In this document: piece after piece, positions 36,191 to 45,585 of the stretch
Position numbering within the stretch: the stretch's first letter is position 1
How the letters are laid out: every line of letters starts with the position of its first letter
Assembly: GCA_905221085.1 (NCBI GenBank)
Contig: CAJNBT010000001.1
Location: 124,001 to 188,000 of the forward strand
DNA length: 64,000 nt
Direction: 5' to 3'
Origin: a bacterium
Lineage (GTDB): Bacteria > Bacillota > Bacilli > Lactobacillales > Streptococcaceae
Made by a program: the position numbers and the translations under genes
The notes under the pieces: generated by a model
Databases searched by the model: none
What the model saw: only the letters and a program-made list of their open reading frames with translations
Told to the model about the DNA's origin: nothing

Positions 36191-36367
36191 CACACTCAAA
36201 GTTGGGCGATGGAGAGTGCGGGGATTTTGAATGGTTGTTTCTTATACAGTTTTTCTTGCAATGAAGTTCCTCACGCTCAGAAGTTTGCCGACCGAGAGCG
36301 TGGGGCTTTTTGAGTTGTTTCTTATAGACGATATCTTCACGCTCAGAGTCGCCAAATTGAAAGCGTG
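36191..36367. repeat. Three imperfect tandem hairpin repeats
   Basis: Units begin at 36191, 36272 and 36338 (spacings 81 and 66 bp). Each has CTCACRCTC, about 16-20 nt that includes a TTGSCG-like core, then GAGYGTG. TTGTTTCTTATA follows units 1 and 2. The stems differ by compensating changes (CACACTC/GAGTG, CACGCTC/GAGCGTG). They lie between two leftward genes, in 36117-36565, which has no other convincing gene. A 64-codon minus-strand frame (36242-36436) spans two of the units but looks like a by-product of them. Confidence 0.7.
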
Positions 36368-36404
36368 AGAAAGTACCAGTTTAAAGAGTTGGCGCTCTAT
36401 GCTT

Positions 36405-36434
36405 TTCAAAACCTTTTCTAATTGCTTGCCTGCC
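36405..36434. repeat. Dispersed 30-bp repeat, copy 1
   Basis: Matches 40486-40515 at 27 of 30 positions (core CTAATTGCTTGCCTGC). A shorter related string (TCAGCAGGCAAG..A.TAG) occurs on the opposite strand near 30074. Confidence 0.8.
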
Positions 36435-36480
36435 ATTAGTTGTTATTGATTGAATAGTTGATTTTTGTTATAATTGAGAT

Positions 36481-36553
36481 ATAGAAAAAATATCTATATT
36501 CTTGATCCAGTCGCTTGCTTCTGTCGCCAAACGTTCAGCAAGTGACTTTTTTT
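36481..36553 (+). ncRNA. Candidate small RNA, convergent with the gene at 36566
   Basis: The promoter TTGATT (36446-36451), 17 bp, TATAAT (36469-36474) is followed by a weak GATATAG/CTATATT hairpin. A very strong terminator comes next: AGTCGCTTGCT (36509-36519) / AGCAAGTGACT (36537-36547) with TTTTTT. About 73 nt, no coding potential. It reads against the leftward operon, so it could act on that mRNA or simply block read-through. Confidence 0.65.
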
Positions 36554-36565
36554 GTTGTCTTTTTT

Positions 36566-37033
36566 TTAATTTTCATGTCTAGGTTTTCTATAAATCAGTT
36601 GACGATTTTCCACTAATTCAGCAATAAAAGCTAGATTATTAGCTGTCTTTTCTATCAAGTCGTCAAGCACCCCTTTATTTTCAGGTAATGCCATAGCTTC
36701 CGCCACACTCACGGCATCATCTAGCCATGTTTTAAATTCTTTAAAGTTCATTTCTTTAGCAGTAAAACCTTCTGGTTTTGATTCCAAATCATCCTCCAAT
36801 ACTTTAAAATGTAAGAATGGTTTTGTTTCGTAGCTTTCGCCTTTTTCGTAAAGTGATTTAATACGGTCAAATAGTTTTGTCAATGCAACGTCACTGGTGT
36901 ACTCAACAATGATTTCACCATGTCCATTGTAATTTGTCTCTTCAACATCGGTAATCATGCGAATTTCTTCGCCCAATGCTCTAGCGATACCGTGGTTAGT
37001 TGTTTGTGCTTGATATACTTGTGTGTTGTTCAT
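36566..37033 (-). CDS. Island early protein, 155 aa, unknown
   Basis: The start is set at 37033, where AAGGAG lies 9 nt upstream; the longer frame to 37174 runs into the Cro-like gene. A soluble alpha/beta protein (MITDVEETNYNGHGEIIVEY ... FKTWLDDAVSVAEAMALPEN) with no motif I can name. It follows the Cro-like gene after a 120-nt leader that contains short inverted repeats (GTGGT/ACCAC, TCGGA/TCCGA), so control at the RNA level is possible. Confidence 0.75.
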   Translation of the reverse strand: MNNTQVYQAQTTNHGIARALGEEIRMITDVEETNYNGHGEIIVEYTSDVALTKLFDRIKSLYEKGESYETKPFLHFKVLEDDLESKPEGFTAKEMNFKEFKTWLDDAVSVAEAMALPENKGVLDDLIEKTANNLAFIAELVENRQLIYRKPRHEN

Positions 37034-37154
37034 GTTGTTTTCTCCTTTATGTTCTAGGTCGGATATTTCTTCCGAGCAGGTCAATCCCCAGTGGTAAAGC
37101 ACCACATGAGAAATCTGTAAATGTAAAATAGTATTGCGATTGGGTCGCTCCTTT

Positions 37155-37355
37155 CTAACTATAAAATAGTTCATCTATGGTTATATCTGGTTTGATTTCT
37201 GCAACCATTGACTTAATCACTAGACGTTCTTTGTCATTAAAAGCCGTCTTTTTTGTCTCTTTGTTATTATAAGACTGCAAAGAAATATCTAGCTTATCTG
37301 CCATCTGTTGCTGAGTTAGTCCAAGCATAACCCGATAGCCTTTTAATTTGCTCAT
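37155..37355 (-). CDS. Cro-like XRE family regulator, 66 aa
   Basis: A small helix-turn-helix protein (YRVMLGLTQQQMADKLDISLQSYNNKE) that opens the leftward operon, divergent from the repressor. Probably the counterpart of Cro in the lysogeny-type switch of the island. A GGAGGAAA ribosome-binding site precedes the ATG. Confidence 0.88.
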   Translation of the reverse strand: MSKLKGYRVMLGLTQQQMADKLDISLQSYNNKETKKTAFNDKERLVIKSMVAEIKPDITIDELFYS

Positions 37356-37426
37356 AGGTTTCCTCCCTTCTAAAAATGTCCCTCCATGAATAGATTGAAA
37401 GTGTGAAAGGTCGGAGGGTTTGTATC

Positions 37427-37535
37427 CGATTTGGATAACTACGCGTTTATTATATATCCATTTCTGTTACTTGTCAACTATTTTTTTGATTTTTTTGTAA
37501 CATTTATTGATACTTTTCTAAAAATTAGATATAAT
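37427..37535. promoter_or_regulatory. Divergent promoters and operators of the island switch
   Basis: Leftward promoter: TTGACA (37472-37477), 17 bp, TATAAT (37449-37454) on the minus strand. Rightward promoter: TTGATA (37507-37512), 17 bp, TATAAT (37530-37535). Between and beside them are the palindrome TATCCgatttGGATA (near 37428-37442), a further TATCCATTT and the pair GTTAC/GTAAC flanking the leftward -35. These are likely repressor operators. Confidence 0.8.
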
Positions 37536-37558
37536 CATCTATGAAAGGTGTGATAAAC

Positions 37559-38149
37559 ATGAATAGACTGAAAGAATTAAGAAAACAAAAAGGACTAACC
37601 CAACAGGAATTAGCTGATGAAATATCTGTATCAAAAATCACCATCTTAAGATGGGAGAATGAAGAACGTCAAATAAAAACAGAAAAAGCCCAGCAACTAG
37701 CTGACTACTTCGGGGTAAGCGTTGGGTATCTGTTGGGATTTAGTAACGATGTAGAAAAACACCCTTTTGAATGGGATGAAATTTCGGAAATTTCTAAACC
37801 ATATTTGGTAAAAGAACTAAAAAAACGGAGGCAAGAAAGAAGAGAAGAACTAAGAGTTTTAAGAGATTTTGCAAAAAATAATGATTTAACTGAAAATATC
37901 AATAATGTAACTCAAAAATTAGGAGATATTGTAATACCTTATCTTGATTTAAATGCGCAATTAAAAGCGAAACAAAAGTTCTCAGATAGTGAGAAGAAAG
38001 CATTGGGATACCTTGAAAATCAAGTTTTAAACTTAAACTCAGCATTTTCTCAAACACTCTTGACAATTTTTAAAGGTACGCAATCTATAGATGAGTATAA
38101 AAATATGCAAAATGTATTGGATTTCCTTAGAGAATCTGAAGGCAAATAA
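37559..38149 (+). CDS. XRE family repressor of the island, 196 aa
   Basis: N-terminal Cro/CI helix-turn-helix (LKELRKQKGLTQQELADEIS ... ILRWENEERQ, residues 3-60) followed by a charged helical C-terminal part, with no LexA-type peptidase motif. The lack of a self-cleavage domain fits a PICI master repressor relieved by a phage protein rather than by RecA. The start is set at 37559 (AAAGGTG upstream), not 37541. Confidence 0.88.
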   Translation: MNRLKELRKQKGLTQQELADEISVSKITILRWENEERQIKTEKAQQLADYFGVSVGYLLGFSNDVEKHPFEWDEISEISKPYLVKELKKRRQERREELRVLRDFAKNNDLTENINNVTQKLGDIVIPYLDLNAQLKAKQKFSDSEKKALGYLENQVLNLNSAFSQTLLTIFKGTQSIDEYKNMQNVLDFLRESEGK

Positions 38150-38218
38150 ATCACGCACTAAATATAATCATGGTCAAAGTCGTGGGCATATATAGAGAAA
38201 AGTAAAAAAGGGGGTTAA

Positions 38219-38983
38219 ATGACAATACAAAACAAACAGATTTTAAAGGCTTTAAAAAACTTTGAAAAAGTTCATTCTACATTTCCAAAAAATAACAAAT
38301 TCCGCTTTTTGCCTAATTGGCTAGAAAAAGAATCTAATCTATTCTTATCAGAAACACAAAATACTAGCAAGAGTTACAATGTTCTAAAGCGTGGTTCTTT
38401 AATCTTTGTAGATTTTGGAATTAACATCGGATCTGAATTATCAAATAGACATTGGGCTGTAGTCTTAAATAAAAATGATTCCCCAAAATCCAGAAATTTG
38501 ACTGTACTTCCAATTAGTTCAAAAGAGAAAAAGTTTTCCGTTAAGATTGATGAAGTTATTGAAAGTAAATCAACCCCTTTTCTAATCTCTGTTTTCGCAA
38601 AACTTGATTTTGACTATTTTTCAATAATTCACTATATATTGACTGAGATAACCCCTTTTGATTTAGGGGAATCCGAAGATAGATATAAAGAGTTATTAGA
38701 GGAATACAAAGATTTCTACAACCCTGAAAAAGCCAAAGAAATGTTTAACGATGGTACAGGTATGGAAGTTTTATCAGCTGCAATAAAAAAATTAAAAAAT
38801 CTATTTAATCATTATGAAAAATTCAACAAAGTTTCCTACGCAAAATGTGACCAAATAAGAACAATAAGTAAAGATAGAATCATCTATTTAAACGATTTAG
38901 ATCCTTGTGGAAAAATCAGGGTTAGTAATGAAACTTTAGATAGAATTGACGAAAAATTAAAAGAATTGTACTTAAAAGATTGA
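38219..38983 (+). CDS. PemK/MazF-like protein with a long insertion, 254 aa
   Basis: Residues about 60-130 carry a PemK/MazF-like barrel start (LKRGSLIFVDFG ... GSELSNRHWAVVLNKND ... LTVLPISSKEK). The typical final strand (KCDQIRTISKDRIIY) comes only after an insertion of about 80 residues. Such proteins cleave mRNA or, in phage-related forms, are predicted regulators. No separate antitoxin gene is adjacent; the repressor upstream is 69 nt away. Its stop codon overlaps the -35 box of the next small RNA. Confidence 0.75.
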   Translation: MTIQNKQILKALKNFEKVHSTFPKNNKFRFLPNWLEKESNLFLSETQNTSKSYNVLKRGSLIFVDFGINIGSELSNRHWAVVLNKNDSPKSRNLTVLPISSKEKKFSVKIDEVIESKSTPFLISVFAKLDFDYFSIIHYILTEITPFDLGESEDRYKELLEEYKDFYNPEKAKEMFNDGTGMEVLSAAIKKLKNLFNHYEKFNKVSYAKCDQIRTISKDRIIYLNDLDPCGKIRVSNETLDRIDEKLKELYLKD

Positions 38984-39014
38984 CAGTAATAAAAGTTTAC
39001 TCTATAATTAAGTT

Positions 39015-39095
39015 ACTTAGAGGTTTACCCTCATATTTTTAAACTTTGAGCCTTTGCGCTCCAGGGAAGTAGCTTAATTGTTACTTCCCTTTTTT
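39015..39095 (+). ncRNA. Candidate small RNA 1 upstream of the Abi gene
   Basis: Consensus promoter TTGACA (38980-38985), 17 bp, TATAAT (39003-39008). The transcript would hold a hairpin AGGTTTA/TAAACTT, a GAGC/GCTC hairpin, and a terminator AGGGAAGTA/TACTTCCCT (39063-39090) with T6. CCC in the first loop can meet GGG of the terminator stem. About 80 nt, no reading frame. Unknown; its 5' end (GTTACTTAGAG) resembles that of the next RNA (GGTACTTAAGAG). Confidence 0.7.
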
Positions 39096-39331
39096 GAGTT
39101 GTAAATGCTTGAAATAAACAAAACTCTCCATATTCACCAATAGCACCCCTCTATCCATGGTCTAAAGTGCAAAAACAGGGGAAATTGAAGAATAGAAAGC
39201 CGATTTGACAGACTAAAACTAATATCTAAAAGATATAATTCATTAACTTTAAACAAAAAGAAGCGAAAGAAAAATCAATTATTTTGAACAAAAGTGTTGA
39301 CTAACATTTAAAATTATCATACAATGAAGGT

Positions 39332-39417
39332 ACTTAAGAGAATAGCGCCCGATAATTCTCAGTGAAACGGGATAGCGAAAAAAGCGCCTTCTATGTATTT
39401 AGGAGGTGCCTTTTTTT
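39332..39417 (+). ncRNA. abiF-type pseudoknot RNA directly upstream of the Abi gene
   Basis: Promoter TTGACT (39297-39302), 17 bp, TACAAT (39320-39325). The hairpin GAGAAT/ATTCTC has a loop whose CCCG can pair with CGGG downstream (H-type pseudoknot). Then an A-rich linker and a 9-bp terminator GCGCCTTCT/AGGAGGTGC (39384-39409) with T7. The 3' arm of the terminator is the Shine-Dalgarno of the Abi gene and the T run ends in its TTG start. Position and structure suggest the abiF RNA motif described next to abiF genes; I cannot confirm the family match. Confidence 0.75.
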
Positions 39418-40372
39418 GTCCAAACCATTCAAGACTATACAAGAACAAATAGAGTTATTACATAAACGGGGGCTTGTAATATCTGACTATTCCAAAACAA
39501 AAAAGTACCTACTAACAAATAACTACTACAGTATTATCAATGGTTACAGTAAATATTTTACTGATCAACACAATGATTATATACAAGGTGCTAATTTCTC
39601 GGAAATTACTTATACATACTTTTATGATAAGGAAATCAAATACACCTTCCTAAAAGCTATCTTAGAAGCTGAGAAACACATAAAATCTATATTAGCTTAT
39701 GTTTTTTCCGAGGCTTACCCTACTACTCCTTATTTTTACTTAGATTACCAAAACTACGACTACAAGAAAAACAAGAGAACTGTCCCTTTTGTGATTCGTC
39801 AAATCGTAAACATCATTGATAAACATAAATCAAGCCGAAAAAGCAATAGCATACAACACTATTTCAATAAACATGATGACGTCCCTTTCTGGGTAATCGT
39901 GGATTACTTGACTTTTGGAGATATACTCGCAATATTGAAGAGTTTGCCACTCTCCCTACAAGATAGAATTGCAAAGAAGTCTTACAGTTTTATTAGTGAA
40001 CACTGCACTATTAAGAAAACTTTTACTAGGGATATGCTAATTTCCTTTGTTGAAAACCTAGCAGAAACTAGAAATGTTTGCGCTCACGATAACCGCTTAT
40101 ATGGTTTCAAGTGTAGAAATAGCTTGAAATATTATCCTGATTTACACGACAAACACAATATAAAGAATACAGACGCAAAAAGTAGTCCTTACCATACCAT
40201 GATTGCATTACAATGTTTCTTAAGCGCTAATGAGTATGCTAAACTACATAATACGCTCCTATCACGATTTAAAGACTTCTCTAAACATTTGCATACACTC
40301 TCTATTGATTTCTTTTTAAACGAACTGGGCTTTCCTCCTAATTGGCAACAATCAAATAAACTCGTTCATTAA
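39416..40372 (+). CDS. Abi family (AbiD/F, Abi_2) protein with HEPN motif, TTG start
   Basis: A 318-aa protein of the Abi_2 family, linked to abortive phage infection. The N-terminal KPFKTIQEQIELLHKRGL and YYSIINGYSKYF blocks are typical. Residues 219-224 (RNVCAH) followed by DNRLY form the R-x4-H HEPN ribonuclease motif. The start is placed at TTG 39416, with AGGAGGTG 7 nt upstream; the longer GTG frame would lie inside the RNA. Because the ribosome-binding site is inside the terminator hairpin of the RNA, read-through transcripts would be poorly translated. Confidence 0.85.
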   Translation: MSKPFKTIQEQIELLHKRGLVISDYSKTKKYLLTNNYYSIINGYSKYFTDQHNDYIQGANFSEITYTYFYDKEIKYTFLKAILEAEKHIKSILAYVFSEAYPTTPYFYLDYQNYDYKKNKRTVPFVIRQIVNIIDKHKSSRKSNSIQHYFNKHDDVPFWVIVDYLTFGDILAILKSLPLSLQDRIAKKSYSFISEHCTIKKTFTRDMLISFVENLAETRNVCAHDNRLYGFKCRNSLKYYPDLHDKHNIKNTDAKSSPYHTMIALQCFLSANEYAKLHNTLLSRFKDFSKHLHTLSIDFFLNELGFPPNWQQSNKLVH

Positions 40373-40485
40373 ACAAGCCCATATAAGCCCCATATCCGCC
40401 TTGTTTATCACTCTGGTATTATTTACCGTCTGACTGCTTAAAATCGAAAATAAGGGGGTTCTCGTAGCCCCTCGCATGGTATAAC

Positions 40486-40515
40486 TTCAAAATCTTTCCT
40501 AATTGCTTGCCTGCT
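40486..40515. repeat. Dispersed 30-bp repeat, copy 2, upstream of the integrase
   Basis: Matches 36405-36434 at 27 of 30 positions. Just before it (about 40449-40473) is a GGGG/CCCC hairpin. The 162-bp gap 40373-40534 holds nothing else I recognise. Confidence 0.8.
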
Positions 40516-40534
40516 GATGGAAAAGGAGTAAACC

Positions 40535-41698
40535 ATGAATATTACAGAATACAAAAAGAAAAACGGAACTATCGTATACCGAGCAAGCGTGTATCTTGGA
40601 GTTGATAAACTTACAGGGAAAAAGGCTAGAACCACGGTCACGGCCAATACTAAAAAGGGGATTAAAATCAAAGCAAGAGAGGCTGTCAGTGCTTTTGCTT
40701 CAAACGGATATACAGTTAAAGATAAACCAACAATCACAACATATGAAGAACTGGTAAAAGTTTGGTGGGATAGTTACAAGAATACAGTTAAACCCAATAC
40801 TCGCCAGTCTATGGATGGATTGGTTAGAGTGCATTTATTGCCCGTATTTGGCGATTATAAGCTAGACAAACTAACTACGCCTATTCTTCAACAGCAAGTA
40901 AATAAGTGGGCTGACAAGGCCAATAAGGGCGAAAAAGGGGCGTTTGCTAACTACTCCTTACTCCACAACATGAATAAGCGTATTTTGAAATATGGCGTAG
41001 CTATTCAGGTAATACAATACAATCCAGCTAACGATGTCATCGTTCCACGCAAACAGCAAAAAGAAAAGTCTACTGTAAAATACTTGGACAACAAAGAATT
41101 AAAACAGTTTCTGAATTATTTAGATACTCTGGATCAATCAAATTATGAAAACCTATTTGATGTTGTCCTGTATAAAACTTTATTGGCCACTGGTTGCCGT
41201 ATTAGTGAGGCTCTGGCTCTTGAATGGTCTGATATTGACCTAGAAAACGGTGTTATCAGTATCAATAAAACACTAAACCTCTATCAAGAAATAAATTCGC
41301 CTAAATCAAGCGCTGGTTATCGTGATATACCAATAGACAATGCCACCCTACTTTTACTTAAACAATACAAGAATCGTCAACAAATTCAGTCTTGGAAATT
41401 AGGCCGAACTGAAACAGTTGTATTCTCAGTATTTACAGAAAAATATGCTTATGCTTGCAACTTACGCAAACGCCTAAATAAGCATTTTGAGAATGCTGGT
41501 GTAACGAATGTATCATTCCACGGTTTCCGCCATACACATACCACTATGATGTTATACGCTCAGACTAGCCCTAAAGATGTCCAATACAGATTGGGACACT
41601 CTAACTTATTAGTGACTGAAAATGTTTACTGGCATACAAACCAAGAAAACGCAAAAAAAGCTGTCTCAAATTATGAAACAGCCATCAATAATTTATAA
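40535..41698 (+). CDS. int: Tyrosine-type site-specific integrase of the island
   Basis: A 387-aa phage-type integrase. The N-terminal arm-binding domain (YKKKNGTIVYRASVYLGVD) is followed by a SAM-like core-binding domain (about 70-170) and the catalytic domain with Arg222 (TGCRISEALAL), His329/Arg332 (HGFRHTHTT), His355 (RLGHSN) and nucleophile Tyr365 (TENVYWHTN). AAAAGGAG precedes the ATG. It lies 150 bp from attR in eno, the usual place for the enzyme that integrates at that site. Confidence 0.95.
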   Translation: MNITEYKKKNGTIVYRASVYLGVDKLTGKKARTTVTANTKKGIKIKAREAVSAFASNGYTVKDKPTITTYEELVKVWWDSYKNTVKPNTRQSMDGLVRVHLLPVFGDYKLDKLTTPILQQQVNKWADKANKGEKGAFANYSLLHNMNKRILKYGVAIQVIQYNPANDVIVPRKQQKEKSTVKYLDNKELKQFLNYLDTLDQSNYENLFDVVLYKTLLATGCRISEALALEWSDIDLENGVISINKTLNLYQEINSPKSSAGYRDIPIDNATLLLLKQYKNRQQIQSWKLGRTETVVFSVFTEKYAYACNLRKRLNKHFENAGVTNVSFHGFRHTHTTMMLYAQTSPKDVQYRLGHSNLLVTENVYWHTNQENAKKAVSNYETAINNL

Positions 41699-41780
41699 AG
41701 GGTGTCACGATTAGTGACTACCCTCTTACTATACTTAAAATTACTATCGGGTAACTAAAAGGGTAGTAAAACAAGAAAAA

Positions 41781-41808
41781 GCACTAAGGGAAAGCGCCCC
41801 AAAGTGCT
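41781..41808. terminator. Bidirectional terminator int / eno, carried by the island
   Basis: GCACTaaGGG / CCCCaaAGTGC inverted repeat with T-rich flank on both sides (TTTTTC on the minus strand). It lies inside the island, 38 bp beyond the attR repeat, and serves both int and eno. Confidence 0.8.
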
Positions 41809-41845
41809 TATTTCAAAGGCTTTATAGCCCCTCATCTCATAAAGA

Positions 41846-43155
<1,310 letters not shown>

Positions 43156-43190
43156 TTACTCTCCTTATGAGTTAAATTTTTTACACCTCT

Positions 43191-43219
43191 ATAATACCTT
43201 AAAAACCCTCCTTTTTCAA
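43191..43219 (-). promoter_or_regulatory. Promoter of eno
   Basis: Minus strand TTGAAA (43214-43219), 17 bp, TATTAT (43191-43196), about 40 bp before the ATG, which is preceded by AAGGAGAG. Confidence 0.8.
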
Positions 43220-43315
43220 GAAAAAACGTTATCTTTGTGCAAATTTTCCTTAACTTTATAAAGTAATCGCTTTCTTTTGTCTGTTTTATTCCAACTTTTA
43301 TGATATACTATTTTC

Positions 43316-43762
43316 ATGACAGATTTATCAAAACAGCTACTTGAAAAAGCTCATGGTGGAGCAAAATTAAATCCGGATGAGCAAAGACGCTATCTTGGTA
43401 CTTTTGAGGAAAGAGTTCTTGGATATGCAGATATTGATACAGCAAATAGCCCTCAGTTAGAAAAAGGCTTTTTATCTATTTTAGAAAACCTTCAGGAAAA
43501 AGCAGAACCACTATTTGTGAAGATTTCACCAACTATCGAATTTGACAAACAAGTTTTCTACTTAAAAGAAGCAAAAGAAACTGATAGTCAAGCTACCATT
43601 GTATCTGAAGAACATACTTCTTCTCCTTTTGGCCTGATTATCCATAGCAATGCACCAGTTCAAGTAGAAGAAAAGAACCTTCGACTTGCTTTTGCAAAAC
43701 TTTGGGAAGTTAAAAAGGAAGAACCATCCAAAACATCCATCTGGAAGAAATGGTTTGGCTAA
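43316..43762 (+). CDS. YueI family protein (DUF1694)
   Basis: A 148-aa soluble protein with the family-typical [14 protein letters not shown] segment and a C-terminal KKWFG. Function unknown. It is divergent from eno, overlaps the end of the glycerate kinase gene by 4 bp, and is convergent with it. Confidence 0.82.
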   Translation: MTDLSKQLLEKAHGGAKLNPDEQRRYLGTFEERVLGYADIDTANSPQLEKGFLSILENLQEKAEPLFVKISPTIEFDKQVFYLKEAKETDSQATIVSEEHTSSPFGLIIHSNAPVQVEEKNLRLAFAKLWEVKKEEPSKTSIWKKWFG

Positions 43763-44874
43763 ATCTTACTCAGACTTAATAAACGCCCAATATTGGCAGC
43801 CGTGTGCTCCAGATAGAGACTGGTATTTTTCAAACTATCTTCTAAAGGTTCACTTTTCTCTAAAATAGAAAAGGCAGCTTGGATATTTTCAAATGGTAGG
43901 GAAGGTAAATCTTCAGCAAGACTACCACAAATAGCAATGACCGGAACTCCGACAGGGGTTCTTTTTGCAACACCAATAGGCGCTTTACCTGCTAGGCTTT
44001 GACGATCTAGCCTTCCTTCTCCTACAACAACCAAGTCAGCATGTAAAACTTTCTTATCAAAGTTGATTAAGTTCAAGCAGGTATCAATTCCAGACACGAT
44101 ATTTGCCTGAGCAAAGGCACATAAACCGCCAGCAAGGCCTCCACCAGCTCCTGCTCCTTTAATTTCCAATGTTGCAGGTGAGAATTTTTCATAAAAATCT
44201 TGGATTGCCTGATCTACGACTGCAAACATAGTAGGATCTAGGCCTTTTTGTTTGCCAAAAATATAGGTCGCACCTTGAGGACCACATAAGGGACTGACGA
44301 CATCTGCTAAAATACGAATTTGTACATCTTCAGGAATTTCATAGCAATTTTCTGTTGACATAGAAGCTAAGTTTAATAAGGACTGCCCGCAAGCGGGCAA
44401 GACATTTCCATCCCTATCATAAAATCGATAACCTAAACCAGCAGCGATCCCAATTCCTCCGTCATTACTGGCCGTGCCACCAACGCCGATATAGATTTCT
44501 TTAATCCCTTGAGCAATGAGATGACGAATCAACTCTCCAATACCACAAGTTTGGATTTGAAGTGGATTTCGTTTCTCTAGCGGAATTTTTCCAAGGCCAA
44601 CCAAGTCGGCAACTTCAAATAGTGCCAGTTGACTTTTTTGAAAATAGCGCATGGATTCTTTTTGTCCAAAAGGTCCTGTCACTTGGATCCATTTTTCTTC
44701 AAGGTCAAGAGAATGTCGAATGGAATCTACTGTACCTTCGCCACCATCACCAACAGGGCAGAGGAGGCATTCTACATCTGCTATTGATTGTTGGAAGCCT
44801 CTTTTTATTGCTTCAGCTACCTGTTGTGCGGACAAGCTTTCTTTAAATGAATCTGGTGCAATTACAATCTTCAT
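43759..44874 (-). CDS. glxK: Glycerate kinase
   Basis: A 371-aa glycerate kinase of the GlxK/GarK family that phosphorylates glycerate for entry into lower glycolysis. The N-terminus [15 protein letters not shown] and the [25 protein letters not shown] and [12 protein letters not shown] motifs are diagnostic. The start is set at 44874 (GAGGGA upstream) instead of an in-frame ATG at 44886 that overlaps serB. Cotranscribed with serB. Confidence 0.93.
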   Translation of the reverse strand: MKIVIAPDSFKESLSAQQVAEAIKRGFQQSIADVECLLCPVGDGGEGTVDSIRHSLDLEEKWIQVTGPFGQKESMRYFQKSQLALFEVADLVGLGKIPLEKRNPLQIQTCGIGELIRHLIAQGIKEIYIGVGGTASNDGGIGIAAGLGYRFYDRDGNVLPACGQSLLNLASMSTENCYEIPEDVQIRILADVVSPLCGPQGATYIFGKQKGLDPTMFAVVDQAIQDFYEKFSPATLEIKGAGAGGGLAGGLCAFAQANIVSGIDTCLNLINFDKKVLHADLVVVGEGRLDRQSLAGKAPIGVAKRTPVGVPVIAICGSLAEDLPSLPFENIQAAFSILEKSEPLEDSLKNTSLYLEHTAANIGRLLSLSKI

Positions 44875-44882
44875 ATTTTCCC

Positions 44883-45527
44883 TCATTCTAAAAAGTCAAT
44901 CAAAGGAAGTACTTCTAAAAAATCCCTCTTGTCAACATGATTCGGTATTTCTTTTTTGAGTACTTCTTTGGCACAAAAGGCGATTCCTAGTCCCGCCGAC
45001 TTCAACATTAATAAATCATTGGCCCCATCACCGATTGCAACTGTTCTATCTTTAGGAAGTTTCAGTTCCTTTCTCCATTTTTCCATAGTCTCTTTTTTAA
45101 CCTCGGGGCTGATAATTTGTCCAACTAATTTCCCTGTTAGAAGACTATCTTTGACTTCAAGTTGATTGGCAGAGAAATAGGTAATGCCGAGGGATTTTGC
45201 TAATCTATCAACTATTGGTGTAAAACCACCGGACACCAGACCGACAAGGATATCATTCTTTTGGAGAATAGAGATGAATTCTTGGGCATTTGGCGATAGA
45301 TGAATAGTGTTAAAGACTTTATCAAAGACCGAAACAGGAAGACCTTCCAACAAGGACACTCTTTTTCTTAAACTGCTTTCAAAGTCTAACTCCCCTCTCA
45401 TTGCCCAACTTGTAATCTGCGAAATTTCCTCCTCACGACCTGCCTCTCTACCCAACAAATCAATCACTTCTTCTAGGATTAAGGTTCCATCAACATCCAT
45501 AACACACAAGCCTTTTACTTGAGACAT
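44883..45527 (-). CDS. serB: Phosphoserine phosphatase
   Basis: Last step of serine synthesis. A 214-aa HAD hydrolase with motif I DVDGTLI, motif [10 protein letters not shown] and motif [22 protein letters not shown]. No N-terminal regulatory domain, as in the short SerB forms. The glycerate kinase gene starts 8 nt after its stop. Confidence 0.92.
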   Translation of the reverse strand: MSQVKGLCVMDVDGTLILEEVIDLLGREAGREEEISQITSWAMRGELDFESSLRKRVSLLEGLPVSVFDKVFNTIHLSPNAQEFISILQKNDILVGLVSGGFTPIVDRLAKSLGITYFSANQLEVKDSLLTGKLVGQIISPEVKKETMEKWRKELKLPKDRTVAIGDGANDLLMLKSAGLGIAFCAKEVLKKEIPNHVDKRDFLEVLPLIDFLE

Positions 45528-45585
45528 CAGTTCTCCTATCTAAACAGCCTAAAAATCGTATGAAGCCATCATACGATTTTATCTA

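Noticed and set aside
36191..36367. Tandem repeats as a CRISPR array
   Set aside because: Only three imperfect units with unequal spacing and similar 'spacers'; no cas genes in the window.
36242..36436. 64-codon minus-strand frame with an ATG (MAGKQLEKVLK...)
   Set aside because: It spans the tandem hairpins and its repeated LSV segments come from them; no clear ribosome-binding site. Kept only as part of the repeat description.
39214..39242. Possible promoter TTGACA...TATAAT between the two Abi-linked RNAs
   Set aside because: The spacer is 23 bp, too long for a normal promoter, and no terminator-framed RNA follows.
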